Shown here: positions 16,455 through 24,630 of the stretch, in pieces
Layout: each line of letters starts with the position of its first letter
Position numbering within the stretch: the stretch's first letter is position 1
Source of the DNA: Iamia sp035765045
GTDB taxonomy: Bacteria; Actinomycetota; Acidimicrobiia; Acidimicrobiales; Iamiaceae
Reading direction: 5' to 3'
Assembly: GCA_035765045.1 (NCBI GenBank)
Contig: DASTYI010000099.1
Location: forward strand, 66,411-130,410
Length of the DNA: 64,000 bases
Program-made: the position numbers and the translations under genes
The notes under the pieces: model-generated
Seen by the model: the letters and a program-made list of their open reading frames with translations, nothing else
The model's database searches: none
Told to the model about the DNA's origin: nothing

Positions 16455-17411
16455 CTAGAGGACGGCCACGGGGGCGACGGGGGTGCTGGTGGCGCCGACG
16501 ATGGGCTCGGGGGCGGCGAGGAGGAGGACGTCCCAGCGGCCGGCGTCGGCGCAGCGGGCGGCGAGGGCCTCCAGGTCCCAGCTCTGGCCCTGGATCACCC
16601 CGATGTCGCGGATCTGCAGCATGTGGACGCAGAGGGTGTCGCTCCAGTCCGGGGACGGGGGCGGGAAGGCCTCGTAGGCGTAGGTGTCGGTGACGACGAC
16701 GGCGATGTCGTGCTCGCGCACCCACTCGACGGAGTGGAGCGACGGGCCCGGGAAGCGGAACCCGTCGCCCTTGGCGTAGCGCTCCCGGCGGCCGGCGTGG
16801 AGGTGGCGGATGTCGCCGGTGCGGACCAGCAGGGCGTCGCCCGGCTCGGGCACCAGGCCCGCGGCGTCGTACGCCGACGCCAGGTCGTCGCCCGTGACGG
16901 CGTAGCCCGGGTCGATCTCGTCGAGCGCCGACGCCCCCCGCAGGCGGGCGATGTCGATCACCACACCCCGGGTGACGATCGGGACCAGCGTCTCGGCCCC
17001 GCACACCGTCGCCCCCGCCGTGGTCACCGACGAGGCCGGGAAGCCGTTCCAGATCTGCCCGTCGTAGGAGACGTGGGCCAGGGTGTCGAGGTGGGTGCCG
17101 GCGCAGGTGCTCATCCGCACGGTGTCGTCGGACGACGCCCACACCCCGGGCACGAGGGGGTCACGCTCGTTGATGACCTCCATGGTCAGCTCGGGGTTGA
17201 GGCGGTGCGGCGGCTGGCCCACCTGCGGCGAGTCGGGGCCGAGGTCGAGGGCGAGCGAGAACCGCTCCCCCGTCCGCACGCACGCCGCCCCCCGGGCCGC
17301 GGCGACGTCGTCGAGCAGGTTGCCGCAGCCCCGCTGGTCGTCCTCGCCCCAGCGCCCCCAGTTGGAGACGCGGGCCCGGATCTCCTCGAGGTGCGGGGGG
17401 AGGCCGGTCAC
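16455..17411 (-). CDS. Cyclase / kynurenine formamidase-like metal hydrolase
   Basis: The 318-residue protein has the family's metal-binding signature CAGTHLDTLAHV (HxxD-H set), preceded by SNWGRWGEDDQRG and followed by GDALLVRTGD and VVVTDTYAYE. Enzymes of this type hydrolyse formamide, lactone or ring bonds. The GTG start at 17411 overlaps the ADH stop by 4 bases. It is third in the operon ALDH-ADH-cyclase under a TAGAAC-type operator, so ring or lactone hydrolysis of the same substrate is a fair inference. Confidence 0.88.
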   Translation of the reverse strand: MTGLPPHLEEIRARVSNWGRWGEDDQRGCGNLLDDVAAARGAACVRTGERFSLALDLGPDSPQVGQPPHRLNPELTMEVINERDPLVPGVWASSDDTVRMSTCAGTHLDTLAHVSYDGQIWNGFPASSVTTAGATVCGAETLVPIVTRGVVIDIARLRGASALDEIDPGYAVTGDDLASAYDAAGLVPEPGDALLVRTGDIRHLHAGRRERYAKGDGFRFPGPSLHSVEWVREHDIAVVVTDTYAYEAFPPPSPDWSDTLCVHMLQIRDIGVIQGQSWDLEALAARCADAGRWDVLLLAAPEPIVGATSTPVAPVAVL

Positions 17412-18475
17412 GCCAGCGACAGCACGGCGCGGTTGACCTTGCCGTCGTGCATGGCGGTGAGGGCGTCGTGCACGCCCTCGACCGGGTAGGTGGCCGACAC
17501 CAGCTCGTCGAGCAGCAGCTTGCCGCTCTTGTAGAGCTCGACGAACAGGGGGATGTCGTGGTGGGGCCGGACCGTCCCGTAGCGGCAGCCCATGATGGAC
17601 TTGTCGTTGTAGAGCGTGTTGACGACGAAGCTGGCCTCGGTGCCGAGCTTGGGCACGCCCAGCAGGATGCACTGGCCGCCCCAGTCGAGCAGGTCGATGG
17701 CCGTGCGGATCAGGGCCGGGTGGCCGACGCACTCGAAGGCGTGGTCGACGCCGGCGGGCACGATCTCCTTGACGGCGGCGACGGTGTCGACGTCCGGCCC
17801 GGCGGCGACGAAGTGGGTGGCGCCGAACTGGCGGGCCGCCTCCTCCTTGGCCGGGTTGGCGTCGACGGCGATGATCGGGCCGGCATCCGAGAGGCGCAGC
17901 CCCTGGAGGACGTTGAGGCCGATCCCGCCCACGCCGATCACGACCGCGCTCTCGCCGTGCGTCGGCTTGGCCCGGTTGAGCACGGCGCCGGTGCCGGTGA
18001 CGACGGCGCAGCCGATCAGGCAGGCCGACGACAGCGGCACCTCGGGGTCGATGACGATCGCCTGGTTCTCCTGCACGACGGTCGTCTCGGTGAACACGCC
18101 GGCGTTGGCGAACTGGAAGGCCTTGGTGCCACCGACGGTGAACGGCGCCCGCAGCTTCCCGGCGCCCGCCTTGCAGTGCGACGGGAGCCCCCGCGAGCAG
18201 GCCGAGCAGCGCCCGCAGAAGCCCATCGTGGTGAGGACGACGTGGTCGCCGACCTTGACCGAGGTGACGGCGTCGCCGACCTGCGCCACCACGCCGGCGC
18301 CCTCGTGGCCGAGCACGACCGGCGTCGGGAACGGGATGGTGCCGTCGACCACCGACACGTCGCTGTGGCACAGCCCGGCGTTGTGGATGTCGACACGCAC
18401 CTCGTTGGGGCGGATGTCCCGCACCTCGACGTCGTCGCGCACCTCCAGCTCGCCGGTCCAGACGATCCCGCGCAC
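17408..18475 (-). CDS. Zinc-dependent alcohol dehydrogenase (MDR family)
   Basis: The 355-residue MDR enzyme has catalytic zinc ligands Cys36 and GHEGAG His57/Glu58. The structural zinc cysteines are C87, C90, C93 and C101. The nucleotide-binding VVIGVGGIGLN is followed by an acidic residue (VDAN), consistent with NAD. It resembles actinobacterial NDMA/mycothiol-type class III-like ADHs. The GTG start has AAGGAG upstream. With the aldehyde dehydrogenase 25 bases before it, the pair would take an alcohol to the acid. Confidence 0.92.
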   Translation of the reverse strand: MRGIVWTGELEVRDDVEVRDIRPNEVRVDIHNAGLCHSDVSVVDGTIPFPTPVVLGHEGAGVVAQVGDAVTSVKVGDHVVLTTMGFCGRCSACSRGLPSHCKAGAGKLRAPFTVGGTKAFQFANAGVFTETTVVQENQAIVIDPEVPLSSACLIGCAVVTGTGAVLNRAKPTHGESAVVIGVGGIGLNVLQGLRLSDAGPIIAVDANPAKEEAARQFGATHFVAAGPDVDTVAAVKEIVPAGVDHAFECVGHPALIRTAIDLLDWGGQCILLGVPKLGTEASFVVNTLYNDKSIMGCRYGTVRPHHDIPLFVELYKSGKLLLDELVSATYPVEGVHDALTAMHDGKVNRAVLSLA

Positions 18476-18500
18476 GGCGGCTCCTTCAGGGGTTGGGGGC

Positions 18501-19961
18501 CTAGCCGGCCCAGAGGATGGACTGCATCTCGGAGTAGGCGTGGAGGCCCCACTGGCCGCCGTCGCGCCCGACGCCGGAGTACTTGAACCCGCCGAACGCC
18601 GCCTCGTGGTTGCGCTGGAGGGTGTTGATGCCGACGTTGCCGCACTCGAGGCGCTTGGCCACCTCCATGCAGCGGCCGGTGTCGCCGCCGAACACGTAGG
18701 AGAAGAGGCCGTAGTCGCTGTCGTTGGCCAGGGCGACGGCCTCGTCGTCGTCGTCGAACGGCATGGCCACGATCACCGGGCCGAAGATCTCCTCCCGCGT
18801 CGCCCGCATCGACGGGGTGGCGTCGGCCAGCAGCGTGGGGGCGACGTAGTGGCCGGTGTCGAGGTCGGGTCGCTTCCCTCCCGCGACCGGGTTGGCGCCC
18901 TCGTCGATGGCGGACCGCACGTAGCCCTCGACCCGCTCACGGTGGGCGGCGGTGATCACCGGCCCGAGGACGGTGTCGCGCTCCAGCGGGTCGCCGACCT
19001 TGAGGTGCCCGGCCATCCCCGCCATCTTGGCCACGACCTCGTCGTACTTCGTCCGCTGGACGAGCAGGCGGGTGGGCGAGGTGCAGATCTGCCCCGAGTG
19101 GAAGGTCCACGTGCTCGACACGTTCTGCACGACGTTCTGGACGTCGGCGTCGTCGAACACGATCGCCGCCCCCTTGCCGCCGAGCTCGAGGAGCAGCCGC
19201 TTCATCGAGCGGCCGGCGACCTCGGCGATGCGGCAGCCGACACCGGTCGAGCCGGTGAAGGAGATCATGTCCACGTCGGGTGAGGTGGTGATGGCCTCGG
19301 CGGCCTCGACGGTGTCGGCCACGACCACGTTGACCACGCCGGGCGGGAAGCCGGCCTCGGCGAAGGCCTCGGCCAGCAGGATCGTCCCCAGCGGGTCCTG
19401 CACCGGGGGCTTCACCACCAGGGTGTTGCCCATGGCCAGCGCCGGCGCCATCTTCCCGGCCATGTTGGTGATCGGGACGTTGTAGGCGGCGAAGCAGGCG
19501 ACCACCCCGACGGGGGCGCGGTGCTCGACGGCCCCGACGATGCCACCCGGGGCGAGGGCGGTGGTGGGCATGACCGCCGGCGGCAGCGGCACGAGGGTGT
19601 CGACCGGCTTGGCGTAGTAGCGGAAGCGGGCGCCGGCCTGGCCGACCTGCATCGTCTTGGTCGTGCGCAGGGTGGCGCCGGTCTCGGCCTGGACGAGGGG
19701 GACGAGGTCGTCCCGCTTGGCGTCCATCAGATCGGCGACCCGGGCGAGCAGGGCGCAGCGCTCCGCCATCGGGGTGGCGGCCCACGCCTTCTGGGCGGCC
19801 CGGGCCGCGGCGCACGCCGCCTGCGCCTCCTCGACCGAGGCGTTGGGGGCGATGCCGACGAGCTGCTCGGTCGCCGGGTTGCGGACCTCGTAGCCGCCGC
19901 TGGCGCGCACCCACTCCCCGCCGATGAGCAGCCGGTAGTCGTGGTCGGGACCGATCGTCAC
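18501..19961 (-). CDS. Aldehyde dehydrogenase
   Basis: The 486-residue NAD(P)-dependent ALDH has the general base Glu259 in LELGGKG and catalytic Cys293 in SGQICTS. The cofactor loop is FTGSTGVG. The usual PWN substrate loop is replaced by FAAYNVP, so the substrate pocket may be unusual. The GTG start at 19961 lies 8 bases after a TACAGT hexamer that is embedded in a TAGAAC-like palindrome, so transcription is probably leaderless and repressible. It is the first gene of the ALDH-ADH-cyclase operon. Confidence 0.94.
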   Translation of the reverse strand: MTIGPDHDYRLLIGGEWVRASGGYEVRNPATEQLVGIAPNASVEEAQAACAAARAAQKAWAATPMAERCALLARVADLMDAKRDDLVPLVQAETGATLRTTKTMQVGQAGARFRYYAKPVDTLVPLPPAVMPTTALAPGGIVGAVEHRAPVGVVACFAAYNVPITNMAGKMAPALAMGNTLVVKPPVQDPLGTILLAEAFAEAGFPPGVVNVVVADTVEAAEAITTSPDVDMISFTGSTGVGCRIAEVAGRSMKRLLLELGGKGAAIVFDDADVQNVVQNVSSTWTFHSGQICTSPTRLLVQRTKYDEVVAKMAGMAGHLKVGDPLERDTVLGPVITAAHRERVEGYVRSAIDEGANPVAGGKRPDLDTGHYVAPTLLADATPSMRATREEIFGPVIVAMPFDDDDEAVALANDSDYGLFSYVFGGDTGRCMEVAKRLECGNVGINTLQRNHEAAFGGFKYSGVGRDGGQWGLHAYSEMQSILWAG

Positions 19962-19969
19962 GGGCGCGA

Positions 19970-19985
19970 ACTGTAACGCGTTCTA
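19970..19985. promoter_or_regulatory. KstR-like operator TGTAAC-GC-GTTCTA with embedded -10
   Basis: The half sites match TAGAAC-N2-GTTCTA with one arm degenerate. On the minus strand the sequence reads TAGAAC-GC-GTTACAGT, and TACAGT (19970-19975) is placed 8 bases before the ALDH start. The same 16 bases, with the same spacing to the start, occur at 22444-22459. Confidence 0.72.
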
Positions 19986-20007
19986 CTTCGGCGCCGACAC
20001 CTGCCAT

Positions 20008-21018
20008 TCACGCGTCGATCGACCGGCAGTCCCGCACCTCGAGGCCGTTGGGCGCGAAGCCCTCCCACCCCGGGTCGCCGAGGGCGCCGGGGACGTAGAC
20101 CTCGGCGATCTCGTCCCGGTCGCCGCCCTCCAGCGCCACCAGCCGCAGGCCGTGGCCCTCGGCCCGCTGCTCGGCCAGGTCGACGACCTGCCGCCAGCCG
20201 GCGGGGTCGATGGCGGCCTCGGCGTCGACGCGACCGAGGTCGTCCGCCGTCGCCTCCCACTCGTCGCGCAGGCGGCGGACGGCGGCGATCGTGTCGTCGT
20301 CGTAATCGATCTCCTCGTCGGTGACGACGGCCGCCAGGACGGCCAGGCTCTCCTCCTGGTCGGCCCGGTAGCCCTCGGCCCGGCGCCGGGTGACGATGGT
20401 GGCGCAGGCCGTCGCCGCCTCGGCCACGAAGTCGGCGTGGTCGGCCGGGACCCCGGCCCGGGGCGAGGCGATGACCTCGCAGTCACGACCGGTCAGCCCC
20501 AGCGCCTCCAGGGCCCCGGCGGCATCGGCGCCGGCGTCGGATCCACCGATCTCGACGTCCTCGGCCGCGGCGGCGACGTCGGGGGCGGTGGCGATCGCCA
20601 GGCGCTCGTCGAGCCGCTCGAGCTCGGCGTCGATCAGCCCGAGGACCTCCTCCCAGGCGCCGGCGTCGTCGACCTCGGCGCCGGCCAGCCGCTCGCGGTC
20701 TGCGGCCAGCACGTCCCGCCAGGCCTCGATGGCGTCCGCCGCGGCGGCGACCTCGTCGTCGCCGGGGGGCTCGGTCCGCGCCCACAGCACGACGTCGAGG
20801 GCGGCGTCCGAGCCGGCCCTGGCCACGTCGGCGTCACGCTCGTTGAGGACGGCGGTGCAGCGCTCGGCCGGCGGGGCCGGCAGGCCCTCGGAGGTCGCCG
20901 GCGGGTCGAGCCCGACGACCGGGTCGTCCTCGCCACCACCGTCGCGGCAGGCCACCAGCCCGGTCGTGAGCGCCAGGGCGAGGGCGACGAGGCGGACGGG
21001 ACGGCGTGCGGGGGCCAC
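20008..21018 (-). CDS. Secreted lipoprotein, Ala/Asp/Glu-rich, unknown function
   Basis: The 336-residue protein begins with a basic-hydrophobic signal and lipobox-like LVAC. The mature part is largely helical and acidic, with a few Cys (ERCTAVL, GRDCEVI, ATACATI, VRDCRSI) that could form disulfides outside the cell. No known domain is recognised. The GTG start at 21018 lies 7 bases after TACCCT, a leaderless layout. A very long palindrome (21069-21120) stands upstream. Confidence 0.7.
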   Translation of the reverse strand: MAPARRPVRLVALALALTTGLVACRDGGGEDDPVVGLDPPATSEGLPAPPAERCTAVLNERDADVARAGSDAALDVVLWARTEPPGDDEVAAAADAIEAWRDVLAADRERLAGAEVDDAGAWEEVLGLIDAELERLDERLAIATAPDVAAAAEDVEIGGSDAGADAAGALEALGLTGRDCEVIASPRAGVPADHADFVAEAATACATIVTRRRAEGYRADQEESLAVLAAVVTDEEIDYDDDTIAAVRRLRDEWEATADDLGRVDAEAAIDPAGWRQVVDLAEQRAEGHGLRLVALEGGDRDEIAEVYVPGALGDPGWEGFAPNGLEVRDCRSIDA

Positions 21019-21025
21019 GGTCCGG

Positions 21026-21031
21026 AGGGTA
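21026..21031 (-). promoter_or_regulatory. -10 hexamer TACCCT of the lipoprotein gene
   Basis: TACCCT on the minus strand ends 7 bases before GTG 21018. Confidence 0.45.
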
Positions 21032-21068
21032 CGCGCCCCCGGCCCCCGGGAAACCGGGGCCCGGCACC

Positions 21069-21145
21069 CGAACCGGTGTCACCAGGCGCAGCGATCGCCG
21101 CACCTGGTGACACCGGTTCGCCGTGGTTCGCCGTGGTTCGCCGTC
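21069..21145. repeat. 18-bp-arm palindrome followed by three 10-bp direct repeats
   Basis: Arms 21069-21086 and 21103-21120 (CGAACCGGTGTCACCAGG and its complement) are perfect; the loop contains the palindrome GCGATCGC. Immediately after come GTTCGCCGTG, GTTCGCCGTG and GTTCGCCGTC (21116-21145). No gene is present between 21019 and 21304. Confidence 0.85.
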
Positions 21146-21148
21146 GGT

Positions 21149-21308
21149 CTAGGCCGTGTCCTGCGAACCGGGTCCGGGCCAAACCAGCGACCCTGAGCGG
21201 GGTCCTCGCCCGTTGAGGGTCGCAGTTCCTGGCCGCCGAGGAGGAGGCGGCGACGCGCCCTGCCTCAAGGTGCCTGGCACCTTGAGGCGATCGCAGGGCA
21301 CGTTCTAG
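21149..21308. repeat. 160-bp structured repeat, copy 1, CTAG termini
   Basis: This copy is about 90% identical to 24471-24630 and has the same length. Its ends form an 18-bp inverted repeat (15 of 18 matching) starting CTAG. Inside are three hairpins, including the GGTGCC-T-GGCACC palindrome at 21262-21288. The right-hand CTAG supplies the stop codon of the LLM gene at 21305. It may be a non-autonomous mobile element or a structured RNA. Confidence 0.85.
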
Positions 21309-22435
21309 GTGCCGACCTGCTCGCGGCGGAGGCGGGTGGTGCGGTGCTCGGGGTCGGTGTCGAAGCGGGGGATGACCTCGCGGCCGAACAGCTCGGTGGC
21401 CTCGATCACGACCTCGATCGGGGTCTCCTGGCTGAGCATCCCGAAGGTCATCTGGTCGGCGCCGACGTCCTCGAAGCGCTGCACGACCTTGGCGACCTCG
21501 TCGGGGTCGCCGATGGCCCACTCCCCCATCTTGACGGCGATGTCGACCTCCTCCTGCGTGTAGGGCGGGAAGAGCTCGGGCCACACCGGCGTGCCCGGGG
21601 GCTTCGGGAAGGTGTCGAGGTACCGGAACAGCAGGCTCTTGTGGTAGTGGCCCCGGGCGTCGCGGAGGTACTCGCGGGCCCTCCTGCCGTCCTCCAGGCA
21701 GAGCATCGAGGAGGTCACCATCACGTTGTCGTTGACGTAGCCGCCCACCGGCTCGGCGTTGACGATCTCCTTCTTGTACGTCTCGATCAGCGGGGCCAGC
21801 TGGTCCGACGTGCCGGTGGTGAAGCAGAGGACCCCGAGGCCGAGCTGGGCCGCCTTGGCGAAGGTGGGGGGCGAGCCCGCCGCCACCCACAGCGGGGGGT
21901 GCGGCCTGGTGATCGGCTTGGGCAGGACGTTGCGCTCGGGGACGGTGAAGAACTGGCCGTCGAAGGCCGGGTAGGTGCCCGGCTTCCACATCTCGACCAG
22001 CTGGGGCAGGACCTCGTCGAACATGGCCTTGGTGAGGTCGGGGTCGGTGATGCCGAAGCCCTGCTGCTCGGTGGTCGAGCTGCCCCGGCCCATGCCCAGC
22101 TCGAAGCGGCCGCCGCTGAGGTGGTCGAGCATGGCGACCTTCTCGGCGGTGCGGAACGGGTGGTTCACCGGCGGGGTGATGTTGAAGATGCCCGAGCCGA
22201 TGTGGATGCGCTCGGTCGCCGCCGCGCACCAGCCGAGGAAGGCCTCGTTGGCCGAGAGGTGGGAGTACTCCTCGAGGAAGTGGTGCTCGGTGGCCCACAG
22301 GTACTTGAAGCCGGAGCGGTCGGCGGCCTTGACCCACTCGAGCTCTTCGCGGAGCCGGATGTGCTCGGCCGCGTCCCCGTGCTCGTCGACCATCGAGGCC
22401 GGCACGTACATCCCGTTGAAGATCCCGAACTCCAT
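21305..22435 (-). CDS. LLM class flavin-dependent monooxygenase
   Basis: The 376-residue luciferase-like protein has the two-component monooxygenase pattern: KYLWATEHHFLEEYSH, TERIHIGSGIFN, MLDHLSGGRFELGMGRG and PLWVAAGSPPTFAKAA. It resembles alkane, limonene or steroid-linked flavin monooxygenases that need FMNH2 from a separate reductase. The ATG at 22435 stands 8 bases after TACAGT inside a TAGAAC-type operator, as for the ALDH gene. The stop codon lies within a 160-bp repeat. It is divergent from a sulfotransferase-acyl-CoA dehydrogenase pair sharing the operator. Confidence 0.92.
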   Translation of the reverse strand: MEFGIFNGMYVPASMVDEHGDAAEHIRLREELEWVKAADRSGFKYLWATEHHFLEEYSHLSANEAFLGWCAAATERIHIGSGIFNITPPVNHPFRTAEKVAMLDHLSGGRFELGMGRGSSTTEQQGFGITDPDLTKAMFDEVLPQLVEMWKPGTYPAFDGQFFTVPERNVLPKPITRPHPPLWVAAGSPPTFAKAAQLGLGVLCFTTGTSDQLAPLIETYKKEIVNAEPVGGYVNDNVMVTSSMLCLEDGRRAREYLRDARGHYHKSLLFRYLDTFPKPPGTPVWPELFPPYTQEEVDIAVKMGEWAIGDPDEVAKVVQRFEDVGADQMTFGMLSQETPIEVVIEATELFGREVIPRFDTDPEHRTTRLRREQVGT

Positions 22436-22443
22436 GGCGCCGG

Positions 22444-22459
22444 ACTGTAACGCGTTCTA
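22444..22459. promoter_or_regulatory. KstR-like operator between LLM and sulfotransferase genes
   Basis: The sequence is identical to the site at 19970-19985. On the minus strand TACAGT (22444-22449) serves the LLM gene. For the plus-strand gene, whose -10 is probably TACCCT at 22475-22480, the operator covers the -35 region. One site could therefore control both directions. Confidence 0.75.
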
Positions 22460-22474
22460 GTTCTGCGGCTCGTC

Positions 22475-22480
22475 TACCCT
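22475..22480 (+). promoter_or_regulatory. -10 hexamer TACCCT of the sulfotransferase gene
   Basis: TACCCT ends 6 bases before GTG 22487, a leaderless layout. Confidence 0.5.
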
Positions 22481-22486
22481 CGCCCC

Positions 22487-23368
22487 GTGCGGCGCTACGG
22501 GTCGGAGCGCAACGAGCGGTGGGAGGGCTTCGCCCACCGACCCGGCGACGTCGTGGTCAGCACGCGCTCGAAGTGCGGCACCACGTGGGTGCAGATGATC
22601 TGCCTCCTGCTCGTCCACGGGCCGAACCTCCCCGCCCCGCTCTCCGAGCTGTCGCCCTGGCTCGACTGGGACGTCGAGCCCCTCGACGCCGTCCGGGCCC
22701 GCCTCGCCGCCCAGCGCCACCGGCGGGTCCTCAAGACCCACACCCCGCTCGACGGGCTCCCGCTCCACCCCGACGTCACCTACGTGGTCGTCGGCCGGCA
22801 CCCGCTCGACGTCGCCGTCTCGCTCCACCACCACGTCGCCAACATCGACCAGGTCCGGAGCGCCGAGCTGCGGGGGCGACCGGTGGCGGCGCCGGTCGAG
22901 ATCATGCTCACCGAGTGGCTCGACCGCTGGATCGACGGCGGGGCCGCCGTCCTCGACGACCTCGACACCCTGGCCGGGAACGTCCACCACGTCGCCGACG
23001 CCCGGCGCCGGCGCGCCGACGGCCTCGACGTCGTCCTCCTCCACTACGACGAGCTGGCCGCCGACCGGGAGGGGCGGATGCGGGCCCTGGCTGCCCACCT
23101 GGGGATCGCCGTCCCCGAGGCGGACTGGCCCGCCCTGGTGGCGGCGGCCGGCTTCGACGCCATGCGCGCCGACCCGTCGGCCACCGTGCCCGACCGGCTC
23201 GGCGTGCTCCGCGACCACGGCGCCTTCTTCCGCTCCGGCCGCTCGGGCGAGGGCGTCGCCGCCTGCACCCCGGCGCAGCTCGCCCGCTACCGGGACCGCA
23301 TGGCCACGCTGGCCCCACCCGACCTCGTCGCCTGGCTCCACGACCCCGCCTACCCTCTCGCCCCGTGA
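22487..23368 (+). CDS. PAPS-dependent sulfotransferase
   Basis: The 293-residue cytosolic-type sulfotransferase has the 5'-phosphosulfate loop VVSTRSKCGTTWVQ and the KTHTPLDGLP substrate/PAPS region. The 3'-phosphate site is VVGRHPLDVAVSLHHH. It transfers sulfate from PAPS to a hydroxyl group of a small hydrophobic molecule such as a steroid or phenol. The stop overlaps the acyl-CoA dehydrogenase start (GTGA). Its place in a catabolic cluster is unusual for a conjugating enzyme. Confidence 0.9.
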   Translation: MRRYGSERNERWEGFAHRPGDVVVSTRSKCGTTWVQMICLLLVHGPNLPAPLSELSPWLDWDVEPLDAVRARLAAQRHRRVLKTHTPLDGLPLHPDVTYVVVGRHPLDVAVSLHHHVANIDQVRSAELRGRPVAAPVEIMLTEWLDRWIDGGAAVLDDLDTLAGNVHHVADARRRRADGLDVVLLHYDELAADREGRMRALAAHLGIAVPEADWPALVAAAGFDAMRADPSATVPDRLGVLRDHGAFFRSGRSGEGVAACTPAQLARYRDRMATLAPPDLVAWLHDPAYPLAP

Positions 23369-24474
23369 CCGACCTGGACACGTTCCGCGCCTCCGCCGCC
23401 GCCTTCATCGCCGGGGCCCAGGAGGACGGGGTGGCGTGCCGGGCCTTCGGGGCCATCCTCCCGCCCGACCTCCACGAGCGGGCCCGGCGCTGGCAGCGCC
23501 ACGTGGCCGAGCACGGCTTCGCCGCCCTGCACTGGCCGGTCGAGGCCGGTGGCCGGGGCCTGACCCGGGCCCACACCGGTGTCTGGGCCGAGGAGTGCGC
23601 CCGGGCCGAGGTCCAGCCGTACCTCAACCTCCAGGGGATCGTCCTGGCCGGCGAGGCCATCCTCCGCCACGGCACGCCCGCACAGCAGACGGCGCTCCTG
23701 CCCCCGACGGCGCGCGGCGAGATCCTCTGGTGCCAGCTCTTCTCCGAGCCGGGCGCCGGGTCCGACCTGGCCTCGCTGGCCTGCTCGGCGGTCGGCTCGC
23801 CCGACGACGGGTTCCGGATCACCGGGCAGAAGACGTGGTGCTCGAACGGCCAGCTGGCCGAGATGGGCATCCTGCTGGCCCGCACCGGCGGGCCCGGCCA
23901 CAAGGGGATCTCCTTCTTCCTGCTCGACATGGCCCTCCCCGGCATCGAGGTCCGCCCGCTCCGGCAGATGACCGGCGACGCCGAGTTCACCGAGGTCTTC
24001 CTCGACGCCGTGCCCGTCCCCGGCGACGCCCTGCTCGGCCCGCTCCACGGCGGCTGGGGCGTCGCCATGGGCGTGCTCGGCGACGAGCGGGGGTCGAGCG
24101 ACGCCTCCGGCCTGATCAGCCTCGACCGCCGCCTGGCCCGGCTGGCCGCCCTGGCCGATCGCTCCGGGGCCGGGGTCGAGCGCGACCGGCTGGCCGACGT
24201 CCTGGTGCGGGGCCACGCCCTCCGCTCGATGCTCGTCGCCTCGGGCGGCGGCCCCGGGGCCGGCTCGGCTGCCAAGCTCCTACGCACCGAGCTCGAGCTC
24301 GACGCCGCCGGCCTCGCCGTCGACCTCGCCGGCCCCACCGGGATGCTGGCCGGCGGCCCCACCGACGGCTTCCTCTACTCCCCCGGCATGAAGATCGCCG
24401 GCGGCTCCAGCGAGATCCAGCGCAACATCATCGGCGAGCGCGTCCTCGGCCTCCCGAGGGAGCCCCGGCCCTAG
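23365..24474 (+). CDS. Acyl-CoA dehydrogenase
   Basis: The 369-residue flavoprotein has QLFSEPGAGSDLASL, ITGQKTWCSNG, FTEVFLDAVPVP and the C-terminal GGSSEIQRNIIGERVLGLP. This is the set seen in FadE-type dehydrogenases of steroid and branched-chain degradation. It introduces a 2,3-double bond into an acyl-CoA. The C-terminal domain is somewhat short, so it may pair with another FadE subunit as alpha2beta2 enzymes do, but no partner is adjacent. The stop codon TAG is formed by the CTAG end of the 160-bp repeat. Confidence 0.9.
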   Translation: MTDLDTFRASAAAFIAGAQEDGVACRAFGAILPPDLHERARRWQRHVAEHGFAALHWPVEAGGRGLTRAHTGVWAEECARAEVQPYLNLQGIVLAGEAILRHGTPAQQTALLPPTARGEILWCQLFSEPGAGSDLASLACSAVGSPDDGFRITGQKTWCSNGQLAEMGILLARTGGPGHKGISFFLLDMALPGIEVRPLRQMTGDAEFTEVFLDAVPVPGDALLGPLHGGWGVAMGVLGDERGSSDASGLISLDRRLARLAALADRSGAGVERDRLADVLVRGHALRSMLVASGGGPGAGSAAKLLRTELELDAAGLAVDLAGPTGMLAGGPTDGFLYSPGMKIAGGSSEIQRNIIGERVLGLPREPRP

Positions 24475-24630
24475 GCCGTGTCCTGCGAACCGGGTCCGGG
24501 CCGGATCAGCGACCCTGAGCGGGGTCCTCGCCCGTTGAGGGTCGCAGCTTCCTGGCCGCCGAGGAGGAGGTGGCGACGTCCCCGCCTCAAGGTGCCTGGC
24601 ACCTTGAGGCGATCGCAGGACACGCCCTAG
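24471..24630. repeat. 160-bp structured repeat, copy 2, CTAG termini
   Basis: The terminal inverted repeats 24471-24488 and 24613-24630 match at 17 of 18 positions. Internal hairpins are GCGACCCT/AGGGTCGC (24509-24545), GCCGCC/GGTGGC (24555-24574) and the GGTGCC-T-GGCACC palindrome (24583-24611). It fills the whole gap between the convergent acyl-CoA dehydrogenase and PIN genes, and its two CTAG ends provide both stop codons. Confidence 0.88.

Noticed and set aside
21116..21145. Short direct repeats as a CRISPR array
   Set aside because: The units are 10 bp, abutting, with no spacers and no cas genes nearby.
24471..24630. The 160-bp element as a tRNA or tmRNA
   Set aside because: It has a closing stem and hairpins, but no CCA end, no T-loop TTCGANNC box in the right place and no tRNA-sized arms.
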